Source: Tubiluchus corallicola
Lineage: Eukaryota > Priapulida > Priapulimorpha > Priapulimorphida > Tubiluchidae
Direction of reading: 5' to 3'
Assembly: GCA_030141605.1 (NCBI GenBank)
Contig: JAQGDQ010000488.1
Coordinates: forward strand, 72,501-98,595
DNA length: 26,095 bases
Shown: positions 21,766 through 26,095 of the stretch, piece by piece
How positions within the stretch are numbered: position 1 is the first letter of the stretch
Layout: each line of letters opens with the position of its first letter
The notes under the pieces: model-generated
The model's input: the letters and a program-made list of their open reading frames with translations, nothing else
What the model was told of the DNA's origin: nothing
Database searches by the model: none
Translations under genes and position numbers: made by a program

Positions 21766-22628
21766 TTAGGGGTAGAAAGGTTTCCAGTACTTGTCGACGT
21801 AAAACTTTTGCATCAGCTCTCCTATGGTGTTGTTCATTCTGTATACGTCTTCAGCGTTTATATTCGGTTCAGCAGTGAAATTCTTTCTTCGACCACTTAT
21901 AAGAAATGTTTTGACTGCGTAGGCATCTGTCAAGTTGACGTAACCGTCATACATTGTGTTATTCGTGTCATACACTAAATTTGGTTCCATATAAACCAAC
22001 TGATGGTGCTTTATTCGAAGTCGACCAGGCACAAATCGAGAGTTGTGGTAAACCTGACTTGCACGATAATCTTTATAACCATCAAGCCACATATTGAGAA
22101 ATGTAGAATTGGGCTTTGCTAGTATAATCCCGGGATCAGGAGTACCAGCAACTGATTTCGTATCGCCTGATGTCACTCCCAGCACGCATTCGTGGATTCT
22201 TAGAGTGTCGAAAGGTTTGAAGACGACCACGTCAAAGTCCAGGTATATTCCGCCATGTTCCTTCAGTATCTGAAGACGCGCCACGTGCGACTGATGGATT
22301 TCGTTTTTCACCGGTTGGCCAAAAACTGTATCGACGTTGGGTAGCGCTTTGTGTTCAAAAGGAACAATTCTGAACAATTCCTCCCACCATTCTCCAGTAG
22401 GCTTCGCATGACTGTGTAAAATTATTCGTTCTGGTTTCAAATTTTCATAAGCGCTGATTGGCCCGATTATATTCCACAAATTCATTTTGTCAGACTGATT
22501 TGAGTGGGCGGATTCAACCGACACGTAATGAACAATATTTGGCACACGGAATGCACGGTTTCTCGTTGCATGATGTGCTTTCTCTTTCTCAGCAAAGAAA
22601 AATGCAGTCTTCAAGTTCCATTTATATT
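21766..22628 (-). CDS. GT32-like (DXD) glycosyltransferase, terminal exon
   Basis: Encodes the C-terminal ~286 residues of a type II Golgi-type glycosyltransferase, likely transferring a sugar from a nucleotide-sugar in the secretory lumen. Visible features, counted from the Leu-Lys-Thr at 22614: RVPNIVHYV at 23-31 (start of the catalytic fold), ILHSHAKP about 65-72, and ILKEHGGIYLDFD at 116-128 with the metal/sugar-binding D-F-D. GTPDPGIILAKPNS follows at about 157-170. Sequons near residues 169, 218, 227, 245 and 261 fit a luminal protein. The frame has no proper ATG; it opens after TTTTTTACAATTGCAG at 22629, so this is an internal acceptor and the membrane anchor is in upstream exons. The stop is TAA at 21768-21766. 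The DXD/Gly_transf_sug family (GT32, as in OCH1 and A4GALT relatives) is clear; acceptor and donor sugars are not. Confidence 0.85.
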
Positions 22629-24251
22629 CTGCAATTGTAAAAAACGATAATCATGTTTCATAAATTTACATTGCATTAGTATAATAGACCTCAACTGCAC
22701 AGTAATTTATATATTGAGCTGAACAGGGAACAGTGCATTATACAGTTCTATTCATAGGCACCACGCCAACTCAATGCCGGTCCCAAGCCCGGAAAAATTG
22801 GGAGGGTTAGGGTCAGGAAGGGCATCCCGCTGTAAAAACTGCGCCAAAACCTTCTATGAATGAGTCGGTGAGACTTAAAGGTAAAGTCCACAAAGATAGT
22901 GGTCAGACCCGTTCTTATCTATGGGCTGGAAGCAGCTTCTCTAAAGAAGACCGAAGAGAAGAAAATGGGTGTGGTGGAGATGAGGATGTTGTGGTGGATG
23001 GTGGGAATAACAAGAAGAGATAAAATTAGAAATAATAATATCAGAGGAACAGTAAAAGTAGTGGAAGCCTCGCAAGATTGCCATGGTATGGACACCTGAA
23101 AAGAAGAGTCGGTGAAGATCTTGTGGGAAGGGAAGATATAAATGAAGAGATGGTCAACAACAGGAATGCGTGGAGAAGACTCATTCACAACGGCGACCCC
23201 GAATGGTGAAAAACTGGGAAGAAGAAGAAGAAGAAGAAGAAGAAGTATAGTATATTATTCACTAAATTGAGAAGTGATAATCGTTGTTTCTGAAAGATTG
23301 CTAAACACGTCTTCAATACTTGTACGTAATAATTATTTTGGAAGTAGAAAAATACAGTAACCATTGGCAACAACGAGGACAAGATGAAATTTTCAGTTTC
23401 GTTTCCAATATTTCAGGACATCAATTTTCTTAAGACCGGAATTCAGAATTCATGTATTTTCATTTTCAGTCAAAGGAAAATAGTTCAAAGTGCAATTTGA
23501 CATTCTTTTAAATAACAAAAATGAAAATGTCATAAAGTGAACAATGAATTGTTTTTGACAAAACGGGAAGTTATTGGCTATAACTGAATGAAAAAATGAA
23601 AACAAACCGGTTTTGTAGCTCGTTTTGATACTCCTAGCAGTTATCATTAGGTTTAAGGAAATTAATGTCGTGCATGTAAAACTGTTTGGTGCCTTTCTTA
23701 ATTCTGATATGGTATACTAAAAAATTCATAAAGGCCACAAAGGTTTGTAATTACGTAGGACTGAATATTGGGGTGTATATGCTGAGGTCCATAAATCATA
23801 AATGCAGCTGAATGCGTTAGGCTAATTAATAAAGTGGCAAAGAATAAGAATCTAGGATGATAGGTCACAGACGGTTGCTAGCCAAACATTCTGCTTTGAA
23901 AAATAATAAACCACTTGCATTGTTCTCCGTGTAAGATTAGGTGAAATAAAGATTTTAGATAACAATTATGACTGAAGCAAAATTTAATGCGAAAGCTGTT
24001 TTCAGTGAAAATAACTAACAAGACTTTCCACCTTGAGTTAGGTTTTGCAATTTTTTACATTTTCTGTCTTTGCTTCTTTCGTTAGGTGTTCCACAAAAAA
24101 GCAAGGGTTGTTGTAAGAACATTTAAAAGGTACCAGCTATGAAAATTCAGCGAACGGGAATTGAACTTAAGTTGCTTTTGGTGCAAAGAAACTTGTAACT
24201 GTAACCAGTTCCTTTTCTAAGCAGTCAAAAAGAACTAGAAACCTGAATTAC
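22629..24251 (-). other. Intron upstream of the GT32-like terminal exon
   Basis: Runs from the acceptor at 22629 to, if the candidate exon is real, the donor at 24251. It contains the RTE-type remnant (22747-23245). The part from 23246 to 24251 is AT-rich with no recognised gene or element. Confidence 0.5.
22747..23245 (+). mobile_element. RTE-type LINE 3' remnant with (GAA)n tail
   Basis: The plus strand reads RPVLIYGLEAASLKKTEEKK and EMRMLWWMVGITRRDKIRN (22899 onward). After a frameshift near 23060 it reads WYGHLKRRVGEDLVGRED and NAWRRLIHNGDPEW (to about 23209). This is the well-known C-terminal region of RTE-like reverse transcriptases (MRMLRWM-G-TR-D-IRN ... WYGH--RR ... W---I---GDP). 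A (GAA)n tract follows at 23219-23245. The upstream block with GTCCCAAGCCCGG and GGGTCAGGAAGGGCATCC is another typical RTE-linked segment. Frameshifted and truncated: non-functional. Confidence 0.75.
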
Positions 24252-24288
24252 CTCGCGGGGAATCTTGGAAATGCAGTTTGTTCCTTTC
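24252..24288 (-). CDS. Possible upstream exon of the GT32-like gene (37 nt)
   Basis: Candidate exon encoding ERNKLHFQDSPR plus one base. Its donor CGCGAG|GTAATT is good and its phase fits the terminal exon: G + AA makes Glu, giving SPREYKWNLKTAFFF. The acceptor would be GGCAAG at 24289-24294, just downstream of the 600-nt CT tract. AAG acceptors are uncommon and 37 nt is short, so this rests on phase and donor only. Confidence 0.3.
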
Positions 24289-24294
24289 CTTGCC

Positions 24295-24525
24295 AGAGAG
24301 GGAGGGAGGGAGCCAGATAAAGAGAGATGGGGAGCGGGAGAGAGAGCGAGAAAAAGAGAGAAATAGATAGATAGAGAAAGCGAGAGTGAGAGAGAGAGAG
24401 AGAAAGAGTGAGTGAGAGAGAGAAAGAGAGAGAGAGAGAGGGGGGAGAGAGAGAAAGAAAGAGGGAGAGAGGAAGGAGAGAGAGAGGGAGAGAGAGAGAG
24501 GGAGGAGAGAGAGGGGGAGAGAGGG

Positions 24526-24561
<36 letters not shown>

Positions 24562-24582
24562 GGAGAGAGAGAGGGAGAGAGA

Positions 24583-24622
<40 letters not shown>

Positions 24623-24653
24623 GGAGAGAGAGAGGGGGGGAGAGAGAGGGGAG

Positions 24654-24722
<69 letters not shown>

Positions 24723-24739
24723 GGAGAGAGAGAGAGAGG

Positions 24740-24799
<60 letters not shown>

Positions 24800-24842
24800 G
24801 GGGAGAGAGAGAGAGAGAGAGAGAGGAAGGAGAGAGAGAGGA

Positions 24843-24879
<37 letters not shown>

Positions 24880-24899
24880 AAGGGAAAGAGAGAGAGAGT
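24295..24899 (+). repeat. 600-bp (GA)n polypurine tract
   Basis: Almost pure purine on the plus strand (GA with GGGA and GGAAGGAG interruptions), pyrimidine on the minus strand. Long open frames on both strands (Arg/Glu-rich, and Leu/Ser-rich) are artefacts of the dinucleotide repeat. Confidence 0.98.
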
Positions 24900-25631
24900 G
24901 ACAAATACATTTTATAAATAATGAAAAAAATAGCATTTACAAAGTTATACGTATCAGCGGGCAAAAGACCGCCTTTCTTTGTTTAATGTTCGATGTTAAA
25001 CTGGTAATAAATGCCTGTAAAGGACAAAAACTTATCTAAACACACACTTCACTTTTGCATTGCAAACCCAGCAAGTCTGTCAGTATGCTACACCAAAGGC
25101 AGAAAGCAGGACATACATTTGAATGCCATGTGACTTATCTGTGACAAACAGCAAACATTCCTATGAGTTTATTAATAATTATAATTTGTGTATGTATGCT
25201 TTACATACGTGTAAATAATTGTATTTTTCAATTGAAGATTTTTAAGCGAAAAGTTTAGTTAAAATAATACAGAAATATTTTAATTAGTGACGTCATTCGT
25301 ATTTGTGTATCTGCCAAATATAGAGCTAACTGCGTGAAAGTACTGTTGATGATGGTAACTGCACAGTAATAATTATGACAGAGTACATAAATTTTACATT
25401 GATCTGGAGTGACGCGCTCATCCTAAACCTTCTATTAACAAGTCTAATAAGTTGGTATTAATAAATATTTCAGTGTTTCCCAGTGTCCTAGAAACGGTAA
25501 ATTACAAAGATGGGTTTTCCTTTTATAGGCGGTACATCGGGTAAGTTGGCAACTGGCCAGCCCTTGGAGAAAATTGGTAGCTTGGACGTGTTTCTGTTTG
25601 TGTAAAGACTCGTAACTTTAAAGCAAATCCT
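24900..25631. other. Unannotated stretch, no gene recognised
   Basis: About 730 bp of AT-rich DNA between the GA tract and the terminal tandem repeat. If the GT32-like gene extends upstream, further exons including the membrane anchor could lie here or beyond the window; none was recognised. Confidence 0.5.
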
Positions 25632-26095
25632 TAGCTATGATCCATGTCAGCCACAGTATGCTAGCTATGATAGAAATTAGGTATGATCCATGTCAGCCAC
25701 AGTAGGCCTATGCTAGCTATGATAGAAATTAGGTATGATCCATGTCAGCCACAGACCTATGCTAGCTATGATAGAAATTAGCTATGATCCATGTCAGCCA
25801 CAACACAAAAAAACAACCAACACAAAAAAAACCACACCACAACACTATGATAGAAATTAGGTATGATCCATGTCAGCCACAGTATGCTAGCTATGATAGA
25901 AATTAGCTATGATCATGTCAGGTAGACTATGCTAGCTATGATAGAAATTAGCTATGATCATGTCAGGTAGACTATGCTAGCTATGACAGAAATTAGCTAT
26001 GATAATGTCAGCCACAGTATGCTAGCTATGATAGAAATTAGCTATGATAATGTCAGCCACAGTATGCTAGCTATGATAGAAATTAGGTATGATCC
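25632..26095 (+). repeat. 45-52-bp tandem repeat running off the window
   Basis: About nine units built from TATGATCCATGTCAGCCACAG, CTATGCTAGCTATGATAG and AAATTAG, with length variants (45, 46, 47, 50, 52 bp) and two subtypes (GTCAGCCACAG versus GTCAGGTAGAC). One unit carries a 45-nt insert of only A and C (25800-25846). The array continues past the window end. Confidence 0.93.

Noticed and set aside
24235-24964. Ser/Leu-rich and Arg/Glu-rich open frames
   Set aside because: Artefacts of the (GA)n dinucleotide tract; open in several frames on both strands.

Overview
The window is animal nuclear DNA. It has split genes with GT-AG introns, many minisatellites and microsatellites, tRNA- and 5S-derived SINEs, LINE 3' remnants, non-autonomous DNA transposons and a 357-base run of N. 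No bacterial or phage features are visible. The mixture of transposons suits a marine invertebrate such as a mollusc, tunicate or other small bilaterian, but the species cannot be read from the sequence.

Positions 1-18612 are one gene on the minus strand, the 5' part of a LIN9 homologue (MuvB/DREAM cell-cycle complex). Eight coding exons were found by conceptual splicing: 18605-18587, 16601-16465, 14166-14047, 11398-11285, 9705-9575, 7463-7338, 5412-5255 and 1581-1448. They join in frame with consensus GT-AG borders and encode about 313 residues, including the complete DIRP domain. The remaining exons lie beyond position 1.

The LIN9 introns (about 1.6-3.7 kb) carry most of the unusual structure. 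There is a 42-bp minisatellite whose every full unit carries a near-perfect 5' splice site on the LIN9 sense strand. A 46-bp minisatellite is split by a solo LTR with a 5-bp target duplication. Other intronic elements are a tRNA-derived SINE, a 561-bp 5S-headed SINE with an 11-bp target duplication, three TA-flanked inverted-repeat elements, a TTAA-flanked piggyBac-like element, a CAGGG-ended element, a 28-bp minisatellite, and two hAT-like copies facing each other 1 kb apart in intron 2.

Positions 18613-21547 are intergenic. They hold a candidate LIN9 promoter, a (CAA)n tract, a CR1/L2-type LINE 3' remnant containing the N gap, and a degenerate 3-copy repeat. Positions 21548-22628 hold the last exon of a second minus-strand gene, a GT32-like (DXD) Golgi glycosyltransferase. 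A possible 37-nt upstream exon at 24252-24288 directly follows a 600-bp (CT)n tract on the sense strand. An RTE-type LINE remnant lies in the intervening intron. The window ends in a ~46-bp tandem repeat. The two genes have no evident functional connection.
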